Source: Pseudidiomarina homiensis
GTDB taxonomy: Bacteria > Pseudomonadota > Gammaproteobacteria > Enterobacterales > Alteromonadaceae
NCBI RefSeq assembly: GCF_003987225.1
Contig: NZ_PIPX01000001.1
Span: forward strand, 1,674,001 to 1,738,000
Direction: 5' to 3'
Length of the DNA stretch: 64,000 bases
A program made the translations under genes and the position numbers. Positions 44,953 through 55,051 of this stretch are shown here, piece after piece. Each line of letters opens with the position of its first letter. Within the stretch, counting starts at the first letter, position 1. The notes beneath the pieces were generated by a model. That model did not search any database. It had not been told where the DNA came from and saw only the letters and a program-made list of their open reading frames with translations.

Positions 44953-47040
44953 ATGGCCTGTCTAAAGGGTTGTAGCACCCTTATGATCACACTGTTGCTC
45001 TTTTGGGGCGGCACTTTCGCGCATGCGCAGACGCAAATTCCTCTGGCTACCGCCAGTAATGATGACATTGCACCGCCACAACTGGACGCAAACCTTGAAG
45101 CTGAGCTCGACCGGTTACTAATCGAAGCCGATTCCGAGCAAGCTATGCTCGAGCAAATGCAAGAACTTCGGCAAAACCTTGATGACGACACCGCGCCCAT
45201 GAGTCGCGTCCGCTTGCTATCCTACATAGCGCTGTCATTTACTTACCTTGACCAAGTCGATAAGGCCTACGATCTCATAGATAAGGCCGAAATCATCGCG
45301 CGTGATTCAGGTCTACCTGACGCGCAAGCTGAAGTTGCTGCAACCCGAATACTGATTAAAAATATCGAGGGTAAGCTGACTGAGGCTTATACCCTTATCA
45401 ACACTGCCACGGTTCACCTGGAACAAGCGCAGCTTCCACGCGTACGCTACTTCGCCAATAATCTTATCGGTAGTATTTACTTAGAAAAAAATAATACCGA
45501 GCGCGCGCTGGAGCACTTAATTGCAGCATCAACGGCGGTGAATGAAACGGATGATGAACGAACTCCGATTCGACGCATCTTTCTGAAACTGCGTATCGCC
45601 GAAATTTACAATAAGCAGAAGCTCTACGAGCAGGCTATTGAGCAAATTGATTCCGCTGAAGCGATTATGAACGAGGCTGGACTCGAGGCCATGTATGGCC
45701 CTGAGATCACTTTTTTACGAGCGGTAACGGCGACCGAACAGGGTTTATATGATCAGGCCTTCGACATCTACAGTCAGCTCGAGCGCGACATCAAAAATGA
45801 CCCCGACTGGGGTTACATGCAAACCTCGGTGCTCAATAACCTTGGCGATTTAGCAATCCGAACGAAGCGCTTCGAGGCCGGTATTCAAGTACTGCAAGAA
45901 GCACTCACATTAGCCGTAGAAAATAATGACGTTATCAATGAAGAGTTGATTCGCTTTAACTTGGGCTTCATCGATGTTCATTTAGGTCAGTACGAGCAAG
46001 GCCTCAGCGCAATGCGCAATGTCGTCGAAAAAGCACGCGGCAAGTGGAGCAACAGTGAACTTGAAATGTTGCTCGGTGAATATGCTGAAGCACTGACCAT
46101 GGCAAGCCGTCACCAACAGGCGAATGCCATTTTGACTGAACAACGCCAACTCCGTGAAAGTGTCTTCAATACTGAGCTGCAAAAGAATGTCACCGAGCTA
46201 CAGAATTTGTATGACTCGAAAGATAAAGCTCAGCAAATAGAATTACTCCAACGTCAAAAAGAACTGAGCGATCAGTTGCTCGAGAACGAGCGACAACAGC
46301 AAGTTATTTTAATCTTGGGCGTTGTTGTTGCACTCTTACTGACTGCGTTAGCTTTCTATCTTTATCGTGCTGCGCATCGTTCGAATCAGGCACTGAAACA
46401 AGCCAACGCACAACTGGCCGATCAATCGTTACGCGACCCTTTAACCGGCCTGTTAAACCGCCGTGCCATGCAACAAGAGTTGCAGCGTCAGGAACGCGAA
46501 CAGCAACCGAGCAATGATGCGATGGTGTTGCTTGATATCGACTACTTTAAACGCATCAACGATCACCACGGCCATAGTGCCGGTGATGAAGTTATCCGCG
46601 CTGTTGCACAACGGCTGCTAGACGTTTGCCGTGATAACGATAAAGTTATTCGTTGGGGTGGCGAAGAGTTTCTTATTTACTTAAAGAATACTGACAAAGA
46701 CGCTTTACCGCGATTTGTGCTGCGGATGCTAAAAGCGATTGCCGGTAAACCGATAAAAACCGAGAAAGAAGAGCTTCCAGTGACCGCCACCGCAGGTTTT
46801 ATTAGCTATCCCTTTGCTGATCTGAATCAGGCCGAGATGGACTGGGAAGCTACGCTGCAACTCGTCGATAAGGCGCTCTATGCAGGCAAGGTTCACGGGC
46901 GTAACCAAGCATGGGGAATCGTTAGTCTGAACGTCCCGTTTGCCCAAGCTCACCAAGTGCTCGATACCGACCTTGCTAAGGCCATCGAGCAAAACCTTGT
47001 ATCTGCGATTACGTTGCACGGCCCACGCCATAATACTTGA
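44953..47040 (+). CDS. TPR-repeat membrane diguanylate cyclase (GGDEF)
   Basis: A 695-residue exported sensor. A signal peptide is followed by a periplasmic TPR region (about 60-430), one transmembrane helix (about 452-472, VILILGVVVALLLTALAFYLY) and a cytoplasmic GGDEF domain with WGGEEFLIY (active GGEEF) and an I-site RDND five residues before it, so product feedback is likely. It makes c-di-GMP in response to a periplasmic signal. ATG 44953 gives the signal peptide; TTG 44902 is an alternative. No dedicated EAL domain in the same protein. Confidence 0.85.
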   Translation: MACLKGCSTLMITLLLFWGGTFAHAQTQIPLATASNDDIAPPQLDANLEAELDRLLIEADSEQAMLEQMQELRQNLDDDTAPMSRVRLLSYIALSFTYLDQVDKAYDLIDKAEIIARDSGLPDAQAEVAATRILIKNIEGKLTEAYTLINTATVHLEQAQLPRVRYFANNLIGSIYLEKNNTERALEHLIAASTAVNETDDERTPIRRIFLKLRIAEIYNKQKLYEQAIEQIDSAEAIMNEAGLEAMYGPEITFLRAVTATEQGLYDQAFDIYSQLERDIKNDPDWGYMQTSVLNNLGDLAIRTKRFEAGIQVLQEALTLAVENNDVINEELIRFNLGFIDVHLGQYEQGLSAMRNVVEKARGKWSNSELEMLLGEYAEALTMASRHQQANAILTEQRQLRESVFNTELQKNVTELQNLYDSKDKAQQIELLQRQKELSDQLLENERQQQVILILGVVVALLLTALAFYLYRAAHRSNQALKQANAQLADQSLRDPLTGLLNRRAMQQELQRQEREQQPSNDAMVLLDIDYFKRINDHHGHSAGDEVIRAVAQRLLDVCRDNDKVIRWGGEEFLIYLKNTDKDALPRFVLRMLKAIAGKPIKTEKEELPVTATAGFISYPFADLNQAEMDWEATLQLVDKALYAGKVHGRNQAWGIVSLNVPFAQAHQVLDTDLAKAIEQNLVSAITLHGPRHNT

Positions 47041-47085
47041 TCACAATTCCTGCGTTTACATTGCAAATAAGACTCGCTACCTAAA

Positions 47086-47112
47086 AAGGCCTCCAAGTGG
47101 AGGCCTTTTTTT
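47086..47112. terminator. Bidirectional terminator between the TPR-GGDEF and prolyl endopeptidase genes
   Basis: AAGGCCTCC (47086-47094) pairs with GGAGGCCTT (47099-47107), with A-rich before and seven T after. Confidence 0.88.
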
Positions 47113-47137
47113 GGATTCATATCAAATTTAAGCTATT

Positions 47138-49303
47138 TTATTTAAGTTCTTCTAGCTCTTTAACACCCATATTGTACAAAGTGAAACCATAGATATCTGC
47201 GTACTGCTCGATGGTTTTTGAAACCGGCGTACCCGCGCCATGACCGGCATTGGTTTCAATGCGAATCAACTGCGGATTTGGCCCAGTATTTTTCGCCTGT
47301 AGTTCGGCAGCAAACTTGAATGAGTGCGCTGGAACTACACGGTCATCGTGGTCACCTGTGGTAATCAACGTCGCCGGGTAGTTTTCACCCTGCTCTACGT
47401 TATGCACCGGCGAGTAACCATACAAATACTCAAACATTTCCTTACTGTCTTCCGCTGTGCCGTAGTCATAAGCCCAACCAGCGCCAGCGGTGAAGGTGTG
47501 ATAACGCAACATATCCAAAACACCTACAGCTGGCAGTGCCACTTGCATTAGATCCGGACGTTGCGTCATTACTGCGCCCACGAGCAAACCACCATTTGAC
47601 GCGCCGCGTACCGCTAAACGCTCACGTGACGTGTAGCCTTGCTCGATCAGGTACTCACCTGCGGCGATAAAGTCATCAAACACGTTTTGCTTTTGCGTTT
47701 TCGTACCAGCATCGTGCCATGCTTTGCCGTATTCACCGCCACCACGTAGGTTAGCTACCGCATAGACGCCACCCATTTCTAGCCACAGCGCATTGGTGAT
47801 GCTGAATGATGGTGTCAGGCTAACGTTGAAACCACCATAGCCGTAGAGCATGGTTGGTGTCGTGCCATTTAGCTCGAGACCTTTCTTATGAGTAATGATC
47901 ATCGGCACTTCAGTGCCATCTTTTGAGGTGTAAAACACCTGCTTCGATACATAGGCATCGCTATCGAAGTCGGCTTTTGACTTCTCGTACACTGTCGATT
48001 CGCCTGTTGCTGGGGCGAACTTGTAGATAGTGCTCGGAGTGTTGTAATTGGTGAAGGTGTAATAAAGTTCTTCGGCATCAGCCTTGCCACCTAAACCACC
48101 AACACTACCAACACCTGGCAATTCGACGTCACGAACTTTATTGCCGTCGTAATCGTACTGCTCGACTTTAGAGATCGCATCAACCATGTACTCAGCGAAA
48201 ATATAGCCAGCGCCAGTACCAACGCTTAACACGTTTTCAGTTTCTGCGATGAAGTCTTGCCAGTTGTCAGGGCTAGGGTTGCTAGCATCGACTGTCACCA
48301 CACGCTTGTTTGGCGCATCGAGGTCGGTCAATAGGTACAGCGTAGAGCCTTTGTTATCCAATGGATAAGTATCCGCGTCGGTGTGCCCTTGTACCGCAAC
48401 GAGCTCACTGTCAGCAGCACTCAAATCTTTCAGGAATAACTTATTTCCTGAAGTCGAAATTGCTGCCGAAATATAAAGATAATTGTCATCTTCTGACACA
48501 AACCCTTGTACATAGCGGTGTTTCTCGGCCTCGGTGCCGCCAAACACCAATTCATCATTGGCTTGCTCGGTTCCGAGCTTGTGGTAGTACAATTTGTGTT
48601 GGTCAGTTTTCGCTGAGAGCTCACTGCCCTCAGGCTTATCGTAACTTGAGTAATAGAAGCCATCATTGCCGAACCAAGAGACGCCGCTAAACTTGACGTC
48701 CACGAGCTCAGGCTCTAGCTGTTCTTTGGTTTCGGCATCGATGATGATGATTTTTCGCCAATCGCTACCGCCCTCAGAGATAGAGTAAGCGGCAATCGAA
48801 CCGTCTTTCGAAAAACTAATGCTCGCCAGCGATGTAGTGCCATCTTCACTAAAGGTGTTTGGATCTAAGAAAACTTCCGTATTACCCTCAGCATCGGTGC
48901 GATACAAAACGCTTTGGTTTTGCAGGCCATCATTCTTATAAAAATAGGTGTAGTTACCTTCTTTAAATGGCGCACTGATTTTTTCATAGTTCCACATTGC
49001 CGTTAGACGCTCTTCAATTTCTTGGCGATATGGAATCTGTTCCAAGTAATCAAACGTCACTTCATTTTGCTTTTTAACCCACTCTTCCGTTTCTTCACTA
49101 CGGTCGTCTTCAAGCCAACGGTACGGGTCCGCCACAACAGTGCCAAAGTATTCGTCGGTCACGTTACCGCGGAACGTCGTTGGGTAGGTAATTTGGGTAT
49201 TTACCGTTGTTGTTTTTTCAGCCACTTCAGGGGTGCTCGTTTCTTGTTGCGGCGAGCATGCAGCTAGGACTGCTACGCTCGCTAGGGTGATCATAAATCG
49301 CAT
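47138..49303 (-). CDS. Prolyl endopeptidase (S9A) lipoprotein
   Basis: A 721-residue S9A peptidase. Lipobox VLAAC, propeller (about 80-430), catalytic domain with Ser569 ([12 protein letters not shown]), Asp around 654 (GDHDDRVVP) and His688 (NAGHGAG). [23 protein letters not shown] and [14 protein letters not shown] are prolyl-oligopeptidase markers. It cuts proline-containing peptides, probably in the periplasm. Third S9 enzyme in the window. Confidence 0.9.
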   Translation of the reverse strand: MRFMITLASVAVLAACSPQQETSTPEVAEKTTTVNTQITYPTTFRGNVTDEYFGTVVADPYRWLEDDRSEETEEWVKKQNEVTFDYLEQIPYRQEIEERLTAMWNYEKISAPFKEGNYTYFYKNDGLQNQSVLYRTDAEGNTEVFLDPNTFSEDGTTSLASISFSKDGSIAAYSISEGGSDWRKIIIIDAETKEQLEPELVDVKFSGVSWFGNDGFYYSSYDKPEGSELSAKTDQHKLYYHKLGTEQANDELVFGGTEAEKHRYVQGFVSEDDNYLYISAAISTSGNKLFLKDLSAADSELVAVQGHTDADTYPLDNKGSTLYLLTDLDAPNKRVVTVDASNPSPDNWQDFIAETENVLSVGTGAGYIFAEYMVDAISKVEQYDYDGNKVRDVELPGVGSVGGLGGKADAEELYYTFTNYNTPSTIYKFAPATGESTVYEKSKADFDSDAYVSKQVFYTSKDGTEVPMIITHKKGLELNGTTPTMLYGYGGFNVSLTPSFSITNALWLEMGGVYAVANLRGGGEYGKAWHDAGTKTQKQNVFDDFIAAGEYLIEQGYTSRERLAVRGASNGGLLVGAVMTQRPDLMQVALPAVGVLDMLRYHTFTAGAGWAYDYGTAEDSKEMFEYLYGYSPVHNVEQGENYPATLITTGDHDDRVVPAHSFKFAAELQAKNTGPNPQLIRIETNAGHGAGTPVSKTIEQYADIYGFTLYNMGVKELEELK

Positions 49304-49339
49304 GAGATCTTCCTTCGTTATTGTTTTAACTTATGTCAT

Positions 49340-49900
49340 TTAACTTAATGCTGGGTGCGTATTTGCAAACCATGGTTGTTGGTTCACGCTTGCTAGAAAT
49401 TCTTGTAAGTTCGGCCATTGGTGAATGTCCAAGCGCTCGCGGAATTGCGCCCAACTCAAAAAGCACGCTAAGCGTAAGTGGGCATCATTTTGCGGATCTG
49501 CTGCCGGCCAGTCACGATCATTTAATTCATCTAAAATCGCAATGACTCGCGATTGTTGACGTTGCAAGTAGCCAATATCTTCGATAGCCACACCGTCACG
49601 ATCGAGTAAAAACAAGTTAATGGTGGTATCGAGTGCGGTGTTGACCAAACAGTACAAATCAAAATCTTCAATGTCGTCGCAAAAGCCCTGTCCCGCTAAA
49701 GTGCGAAGATAACGTAAAATCGACGACGAATCGTGCAATTTTAGCCCATTATGAGTAAAGAAGGGTACGCGTTTGGCTGGCGAATTTTGCGCACTTTGGG
49801 CGTAGTCCGTCGGTACTAGTTCAAATTTTTGCTCATTAAGCGCCAATACAATTCGACAATGACGCACAAATGGTGAGGTATAGCTGCCAAATAGTTTCAT
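49340..49900 (-). CDS. Glutathione S-transferase family protein
   Basis: A 186-residue GST: MKLFGSYTSPFVRHCRIVLALNEQKFELVPTDYAQ, SPAKRVPFFTHNGLKLHDSSSILRYLRTLAG, then a helical C-domain. Slightly shorter than typical (about 200). It is transcribed divergently from the DUF502 gene. Function likely detoxification; substrate unknown. Confidence 0.82.
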   Translation of the reverse strand: MKLFGSYTSPFVRHCRIVLALNEQKFELVPTDYAQSAQNSPAKRVPFFTHNGLKLHDSSSILRYLRTLAGQGFCDDIEDFDLYCLVNTALDTTINLFLLDRDGVAIEDIGYLQRQQSRVIAILDELNDRDWPAADPQNDAHLRLACFLSWAQFRERLDIHQWPNLQEFLASVNQQPWFANTHPALS

Positions 49901-49951
49901 GTTGGGTCCTGAAAAAGCTAAGCTAGAACAAACTCACAAGAGAGTAGCATA

Positions 49952-50548
49952 ATGAAAAAAGCCATACAGTATTTACTTAAAGGTCTTGCAGTACTGTTAC
50001 CTATTATCGTCACCATCGCTGTGGTGCGGTGGCTTTTAGTCACTATAGAAAGGTGGTTACGGCCCATTTGGGTTGCTGTACTCGGCGAAACTTTTTACTT
50101 CCCTGGTTTAGCCTTTATTAGCTTTCTAGGTATTGCCTTTCTTATTGGCTTTAGTGCGCGCTGGGCTTTTATTAACAACCTTTGGGAGTTGCCGGGTAAG
50201 TTAATGAACAAAATGCCGTTGCTTAACACCGTTTATGGCACTATCAACGACGTTATTGAAATGATGTCCGGCAAAAATTTCGCCGATGAGTCGGTGGTTT
50301 TGGTCACGCTCCCGGGCGGGGACCTAAGGTTGATCGGCATCGTTACCAAGAAAAGCGATGATGGTGACCGTTTGGCACAATTCCTTGAAGAGGACCACGT
50401 CGCGGTGTTCTTGCCAATGAGTTACAATGTCGGCGGCTACATGGTCATGGTTCCGCGTAGCTGTATTGAAGCTATTGATATGAGTCCCGCCGATGCATTG
50501 CAGTTAACCATCAGTGCAGGGTTAGGGAAAAAACAAGCCAAGGAGTAG
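49952..50548 (+). CDS. DUF502 membrane protein
   Basis: A 198-residue protein of the DUF502 family: KGLAVLLPIIVTIAVVRWLL helix, AFISFLGIAFLIGFSARWAF helix, MPLLNTVYGTINDVIEMMSGKNFADESVVLVTLPGGDLRLIGIVTKK and GYMVMVPRSCIEAIDMSPADALQLTISAGL. Two membrane helices then a soluble domain. Role is unknown in bacteria; plant relatives act in vesicle traffic. It precedes the esterase gene by 3 bases, so probably an operon. Confidence 0.85.
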   Translation: MKKAIQYLLKGLAVLLPIIVTIAVVRWLLVTIERWLRPIWVAVLGETFYFPGLAFISFLGIAFLIGFSARWAFINNLWELPGKLMNKMPLLNTVYGTINDVIEMMSGKNFADESVVLVTLPGGDLRLIGIVTKKSDDGDRLAQFLEEDHVAVFLPMSYNVGGYMVMVPRSCIEAIDMSPADALQLTISAGLGKKQAKE

Positions 50549-50551
50549 TAA

Positions 50552-51208
50552 ATGGCCTATTTGCCGTGTGTCGAAATTGAGCCGAATGAAACCGCCAACC
50601 GCAGTATTATCTGGCTGCATGGACTTGGTGCCGATGGTAATGACTTCGCCCCCATTGTACCGCACATTCAAGCGCCGGCAGGTGCTCACATTCGCTTTGT
50701 CTTTCCGCACGCTCCGCAAATACCGGTAACCATAAACGGCGGCATGCGCATGCCTGCTTGGTACGATATTTTAGAGATGTCGATTGCGCGTAAAGTTGAT
50801 GACACTCAGCTGCGCGCGTCCGCCGCGGCAATTCGGGAATTAATTCAACGCGAGCAAGAGCGTGGCATCGCTGCTGAACACATTATTTTGGCGGGATTTT
50901 CACAAGGCGGCGCTGTGGCCTATGAGACCGCATTGACCCATCATGAAAAGTTGGGCGGCTTGATGGCATTATCAACCTACTTGGCAACCCACGAAAGTAT
51001 CGAACTCAATCCTGTGAACCGCGAGTTACCTATTTTGATTCAACATGGCAGCCAAGATCCAGTCGTACCCGAAGCGCTCGGCAAGCATGCCTATCAATGG
51101 CTCACCGAGCAGGGTTACCAAGCCGATTATCAAAGTTTTCCGATGCAGCATCAGGTTTGCACTGAGCAAATTGATGCGATCAATAAGTGGTTAAGCAAGC
51201 ACCTGTAG
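50552..51208 (+). CDS. Carboxylesterase/phospholipase (alpha/beta hydrolase)
   Basis: A 218-residue alpha/beta hydrolase of the carboxylesterase (EstB, phospholipase/thioesterase) family: WLHGLGADGNDFAPIVPHI oxyanion loop, LAGFSQGGAVAYE with the nucleophile Ser, HGSQDPVVPEAL with Asp, and FPMQHQVC with the His. It hydrolyses short esters or acyl-thioesters. The C-terminus overlaps the convergent purK gene by 18 bases. Confidence 0.87.
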   Translation: MAYLPCVEIEPNETANRSIIWLHGLGADGNDFAPIVPHIQAPAGAHIRFVFPHAPQIPVTINGGMRMPAWYDILEMSIARKVDDTQLRASAAAIRELIQREQERGIAAEHIILAGFSQGGAVAYETALTHHEKLGGLMALSTYLATHESIELNPVNRELPILIQHGSQDPVVPEALGKHAYQWLTEQGYQADYQSFPMQHQVCTEQIDAINKWLSKHL

Positions 51209-52276
51209 ACGCTCACGCCACTGTTTCACCCAAGTCTTTGCGGTCGCAAGGTTTGCGGTACGAATATTCACGTGCCCTACTTTGCGCCCGGGTCGAGGTT
51301 CTTTGTTGTACCAGTGGCACTGCGCATCTTGATGGTGCCATAGTCCGACCGGAATCTGCTGTGCGCCGATAACGTTAAGCATAAGCGTCGGTTCGATGTG
51401 TAGTTGTGGAAACGGCATGCCCGTCAGCGCGCGCATATGCAAATCGAACTGACTGCAGTTCGCGCCACTCATGGTCCAATGCCCCGAGTTGTGCACCCGC
51501 GGCGCCACTTCATTAATAAGTAGGGCAGCGTCTTTACCTTCACCCACCACAAAGAACTCGATCGCAAACACACCCACGTAATTTAATGCAGTGGTAAGGC
51601 GATGGAAGGCTTCTTCAGCTTGCTGTTGCAACGCATCTGGTACATCGTCGATGCCGCCTAAGCTATAGCTCAGAATACCTTGGGTGTGGACATTGGTGAT
51701 TAAGGGATAACAGCAGACACTACCGTCTTTACCGCGCGCGCCAACCAATGAAACTTCTTTATGGAATGGAATCATGTGTTCGGCGATGCCCGGCTCTTTG
51801 CCTGCTTCCGCAGCTAATGCTGACACATCATCACCAGGCCTGAAGCGCCACTGGCCCTTGCCATCATAACCGCCACGTGCCGCTTTCAAAACGAGCGGCT
51901 GTTCTGCCTTACTTAGTAATTTTTCAAGCTCACTAACGGTGCCATAGCTCTGCCAAGGTGATGTACCTACGCGGCAATCATCAAATAACTTCTTTTCGGC
52001 CCGACGATCGGTAAGACTCTTGATACGCGCCGGGTCCATCAGGAACTTGTCGTGCGCAGCAGCGATAACGTCCGCGGGGATAGCCTCGTGCTCCCAGCTC
52101 ACCACATCAGCCCACTCAATAGCGTCAGCTAAGCTCCACGGTAGCGACACATGTGCAGACAGCGGCTTAACTTCTTGAGTACGCGTACTATAAAGCAGGC
52201 ACTCGTGGCCGTGGCTAATACCGCTAGCGCCGAGCATTTGACCTAGTTGACCGTCACCGACAAACAAAACCTTCAT
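51191..52276 (-). CDS. purK: N5-carboxyaminoimidazole ribonucleotide synthase (PurK)
   Basis: A 361-residue ATP-grasp enzyme: [36 protein letters not shown] (ATP-binding Lys/Gly loop), [29 protein letters not shown]. It makes N5-CAIR from AIR, ATP and bicarbonate in purine synthesis, and works with PurE. It overlaps purE by 4 bases in a typical purEK operon. No purine riboswitch seen; PurR control is likely but no site found. Confidence 0.95.
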   Translation of the reverse strand: MKVLFVGDGQLGQMLGASGISHGHECLLYSTRTQEVKPLSAHVSLPWSLADAIEWADVVSWEHEAIPADVIAAAHDKFLMDPARIKSLTDRRAEKKLFDDCRVGTSPWQSYGTVSELEKLLSKAEQPLVLKAARGGYDGKGQWRFRPGDDVSALAAEAGKEPGIAEHMIPFHKEVSLVGARGKDGSVCCYPLITNVHTQGILSYSLGGIDDVPDALQQQAEEAFHRLTTALNYVGVFAIEFFVVGEGKDAALLINEVAPRVHNSGHWTMSGANCSQFDLHMRALTGMPFPQLHIEPTLMLNVIGAQQIPVGLWHHQDAQCHWYNKEPRPGRKVGHVNIRTANLATAKTWVKQWRERLQVLA

Positions 52277-52767
52277 GCGTCAGGTAACTCCAGTTTGGGA
52301 CCGTTCATGACTTTTTCTTTTTGAGCTTTACGGAATGCATTTACATTGTCGCGTATTTTAGCGTCGTGGGTGCCAACAATTTGTGCCGCCAACAAACCTG
52401 CATTCGCTGCGCCAGCTTGACCAATCGCCAAAGTACCAACAGCTACACCTTTCGGCATTTGTACAATCGACAACAAGCTATCAAGCCCTTTGAGCTGCTT
52501 ACTTGGCACCGGCACACCTAGCACAGGGATAGCCGTGTAGGCCGCAAGCATCCCAGGTAGATGAGCGGCGCCACCAGCGCCAGCAATAACCACGGGAACA
52601 CCATCTTGCTCAGCTTGTGCCATCGAAGATTTGAGTAAATCAGGGGTGCGGTGTGCAGACACAACTTCAGCGCGCCACTCGACACCGAGGTCTTTCAGCA
52701 TCTGTGCGGCATGTTGCATGACGGGCCAGTCTGACTGTGAGCCCATTAGAATAAGAACGGGTGCCAT
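52273..52767 (-). CDS. purE: N5-CAIR mutase (PurE)
   Basis: A 164-residue class I Pur[57 protein letters not shown] and [21 protein letters not shown]. It turns N5-CAIR into CAIR in purine synthesis. AAAGGAG lies just before the ATG. First gene of purEK. Confidence 0.96.
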   Translation of the reverse strand: MAPVLILMGSQSDWPVMQHAAQMLKDLGVEWRAEVVSAHRTPDLLKSSMAQAEQDGVPVVIAGAGGAAHLPGMLAAYTAIPVLGVPVPSKQLKGLDSLLSIVQMPKGVAVGTLAIGQAGAANAGLLAAQIVGTHDAKIRDNVNAFRKAQKEKVMNGPKLELPDA

Positions 52768-52824
52768 GAGCTGCTCCTTTTTGAAAGGAGCGAATTGTAG
52801 CTAGGCACGCCGCTCGGTGCAAAT

Positions 52825-53838
52825 TTATTGTGCGACTTTTAGCCGGTTGCGGCCCTGACTTTTCGCTTGATACAACGCAGAATCTGCTGCTTCCATCCAC
52901 TCACCCCATTGCTGCCCCTGCTTGAATTCAGCTAGGCCACCACTGGCCGTTACGGTAACCGTAAGCGACTTCACCGTGAAAGGGTCATGCCGGATTCGAT
53001 CCAAAATATCTGTTGCAACATCAGCCGCTTGCTTACGTGCAGTGTTGGGCATTAATACAACAAACTCAGCGCCGCTGCTGCGAATCACACTGTCGTGCTG
53101 CCGAGCTGCTCCGCGAATTCGGCGCGCTGCTTCTTCAAGCACTTTATCGCCAAACAAATAACCGTAGCGGTCGTTGACGCTTTGAAACGAATCCATATCG
53201 ATTTGCAGTAGTGACACCGGCTGCTTTGAACGTTGCGCTTTATTGATCGCTTGCTGCACCATGTCGCTCAGGTACTCGCGCTTAATACAGCCAGTCAACG
53301 AGTCGGTTGCCGCCGCCGAAAATAATTTCTTTTGCATACTGCTCATCATAATCAAGAAAGCAGCACCGACACCTATCAATACCAGCATCGAAATCGCCAC
53401 ACGCCATGCATAATCAAACGGCAATACTTGATAAATCACCGCAGCAAAAAGTGCATAAATAAGCATGATCACCAGTACAAATATGGTCTTATCGAACATA
53501 AAAAAGACCATCGCCAAAATAGGGTACATCCAATACACCCCCATAATGCCGGCCGACTTCATCGACACGCTAACAAGAGTGCCGAGACAACAAATCACTA
53601 GGAAATTGATCCACTGTGGTGCCAGTTCGTGACGGTACAAGTAGCCAATCAAAATAAAGCCCACGGCAACACAGAACAGCGCTGCGGCTGCCGCCAATCC
53701 GCCATCAAGCAACGAATAAACTGCTGTGCCAGCAATCACCAAACCTGAACCGAAGTAAATGGTACGCATGGCAAGTAAGCGAAAATGTTGCCACAAATCG
53801 AAAGTAGCTGAAGGATTGGTTGTCGTTACTGGCGTCAT
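52825..53838 (-). CDS. Membrane GGDEF-fold protein with degenerate active site (SGAEF)
   Basis: A 337-residue protein with about six hydrophobic helices (residues 20-185) and a C-terminal GGDEF domain (ATDSLTGCIKREYL ... LQIDMDSFQSVNDRYGYLFGDKVL). The motif is SGAEF at 53062-53076 instead of GGDEF/GGEEF: the metal-binding acidic third residue is Ala, so cyclase activity is unlikely. The inhibitory-site RQHD, five residues before, is intact, so it could still bind c-di-GMP as a receptor. It is paralogous to the adjacent upstream gene, which keeps GGEEF. The duplication with loss of catalysis suggests specialisation. Confidence 0.83.
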   Translation of the reverse strand: MTPVTTTNPSATFDLWQHFRLLAMRTIYFGSGLVIAGTAVYSLLDGGLAAAAALFCVAVGFILIGYLYRHELAPQWINFLVICCLGTLVSVSMKSAGIMGVYWMYPILAMVFFMFDKTIFVLVIMLIYALFAAVIYQVLPFDYAWRVAISMLVLIGVGAAFLIMMSSMQKKLFSAAATDSLTGCIKREYLSDMVQQAINKAQRSKQPVSLLQIDMDSFQSVNDRYGYLFGDKVLEEAARRIRGAARQHDSVIRSSGAEFVVLMPNTARKQAADVATDILDRIRHDPFTVKSLTVTVTASGGLAEFKQGQQWGEWMEAADSALYQAKSQGRNRLKVAQ

Positions 53839-53899
53839 AATTATGTCCGTATTCGTTTTAATATTGTTAACTTTAACCGCTTTGTCGCAGTTTGCCTAG

Positions 53900-54943
53900 C
53901 TAGGTTTCAACACTCGCTTCACGGGCCGCGTTACTTGCTTTGCGCACTTGATTTCTGCCCTTACGCTTGGCTTCAAGTAAAGCAGTATCTGCAGCGTTTA
54001 GCCAATCCACCCATGACTGTCCAGTAACAAGCTCAGCAACGCCCAGTGAGAGGGTTACAGTCACTGTCGCAGTTTTTCCATTAAACGCACTATCTGCGAT
54101 CAACGCTCGCAACTTCTCGGCAACATGCATCGCTTCGGTTAACTTGGTCGCTGGCAAGACAATCAAAAACTCTTCGCCGCCAACACGAAACAGCTGATCT
54201 TCTTTGCGCAAGACGGTATGCATGCGTTCTGCCACTTGCTTGAGAATTTGATCGCCAAATAAGTGGCCGTGTTGGTCGTTAAGTTGTTTAAAATGATCAA
54301 GATCGGCCATGATGATGCTTGCTGGCCTGGCATAGCGCGAATGGCTGTAGATCGATTTTTCTAGCACTTGCGTCACCAAGTGACGGTTTTGCAGCCCAGT
54401 CAAGGTATCGGTCACCACCATCTGTCGCAATAGCTTCTGCAGTTCTGCCAAGAGCACCACAAACACCGAACCCAAAACGCAGATAATGATGAGCGTTGCA
54501 GCGATACGCCAACCATCATCCATTGGCATCGTTAACATCGCAGTCGTCGAAAAAATGATGGTCAGCAATAACGCCGAAAGAATACCTGCCGCACCGCTGA
54601 AAACAAAAAAGCACGCAACCAGTAAAGGATAGGTCCAATAAACGCCAATATGTCCATTTAAATGAATCGACATGACGCTAATAACAGTGAGCAGCGCAAC
54701 AAAAGCAATGCGAACGGGAAGAGGAATGCGACGACTTTGGTAGAGCCACGCCATGACGGTAAAGAAAACGCCCGCCACCAAGATAATCAACGCTTGCATG
54801 GTATTACCTAACAAGAATTGCGCGATCGACAGCAAGAGCTCGGTGATACCACCCGCCCAAATAATATTGCCGGTCACTTTAATCTTGAACTTCTGCAACA
54901 GCTCATCTGCAGATGCGTGGTTAGTCTTGACTGTCCGCTGCAT
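53900..54943 (-). CDS. Membrane diguanylate cyclase (GGDEF)
   Basis: A 347-residue protein: about six hydrophobic helices then a GGDEF domain with VTDTLTGLQNRHLV, MADLDHFKQLNDQHGHLFGDQILK, RVGGEEFLIVL (active) and the I-site RKED five residues before. It synthesises c-di-GMP from GTP. The membrane part contains HIGVYWTYPLLVACFFVF, alike to the paralogue's MGVYWMYPILAMVFFMF, showing tandem duplication. ATG 54943 is chosen over TTG 54979. It precedes the degenerate paralogue by about 60 bases on the same strand. Confidence 0.85.
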   Translation of the reverse strand: MQRTVKTNHASADELLQKFKIKVTGNIIWAGGITELLLSIAQFLLGNTMQALIILVAGVFFTVMAWLYQSRRIPLPVRIAFVALLTVISVMSIHLNGHIGVYWTYPLLVACFFVFSGAAGILSALLLTIIFSTTAMLTMPMDDGWRIAATLIIICVLGSVFVVLLAELQKLLRQMVVTDTLTGLQNRHLVTQVLEKSIYSHSRYARPASIIMADLDHFKQLNDQHGHLFGDQILKQVAERMHTVLRKEDQLFRVGGEEFLIVLPATKLTEAMHVAEKLRALIADSAFNGKTATVTVTLSLGVAELVTGQSWVDWLNAADTALLEAKRKGRNQVRKASNAAREASVET

Positions 54944-55051
54944 GAGTTTCCCAATCCTTTGCCTCAAAGCTATCGCCAAGTTCTAGGAATAGCAAGCTGA
55001 ATACGGCACAATGCTATTATCTTTTGCACAAGTATTTGTGAGGTTATACCT

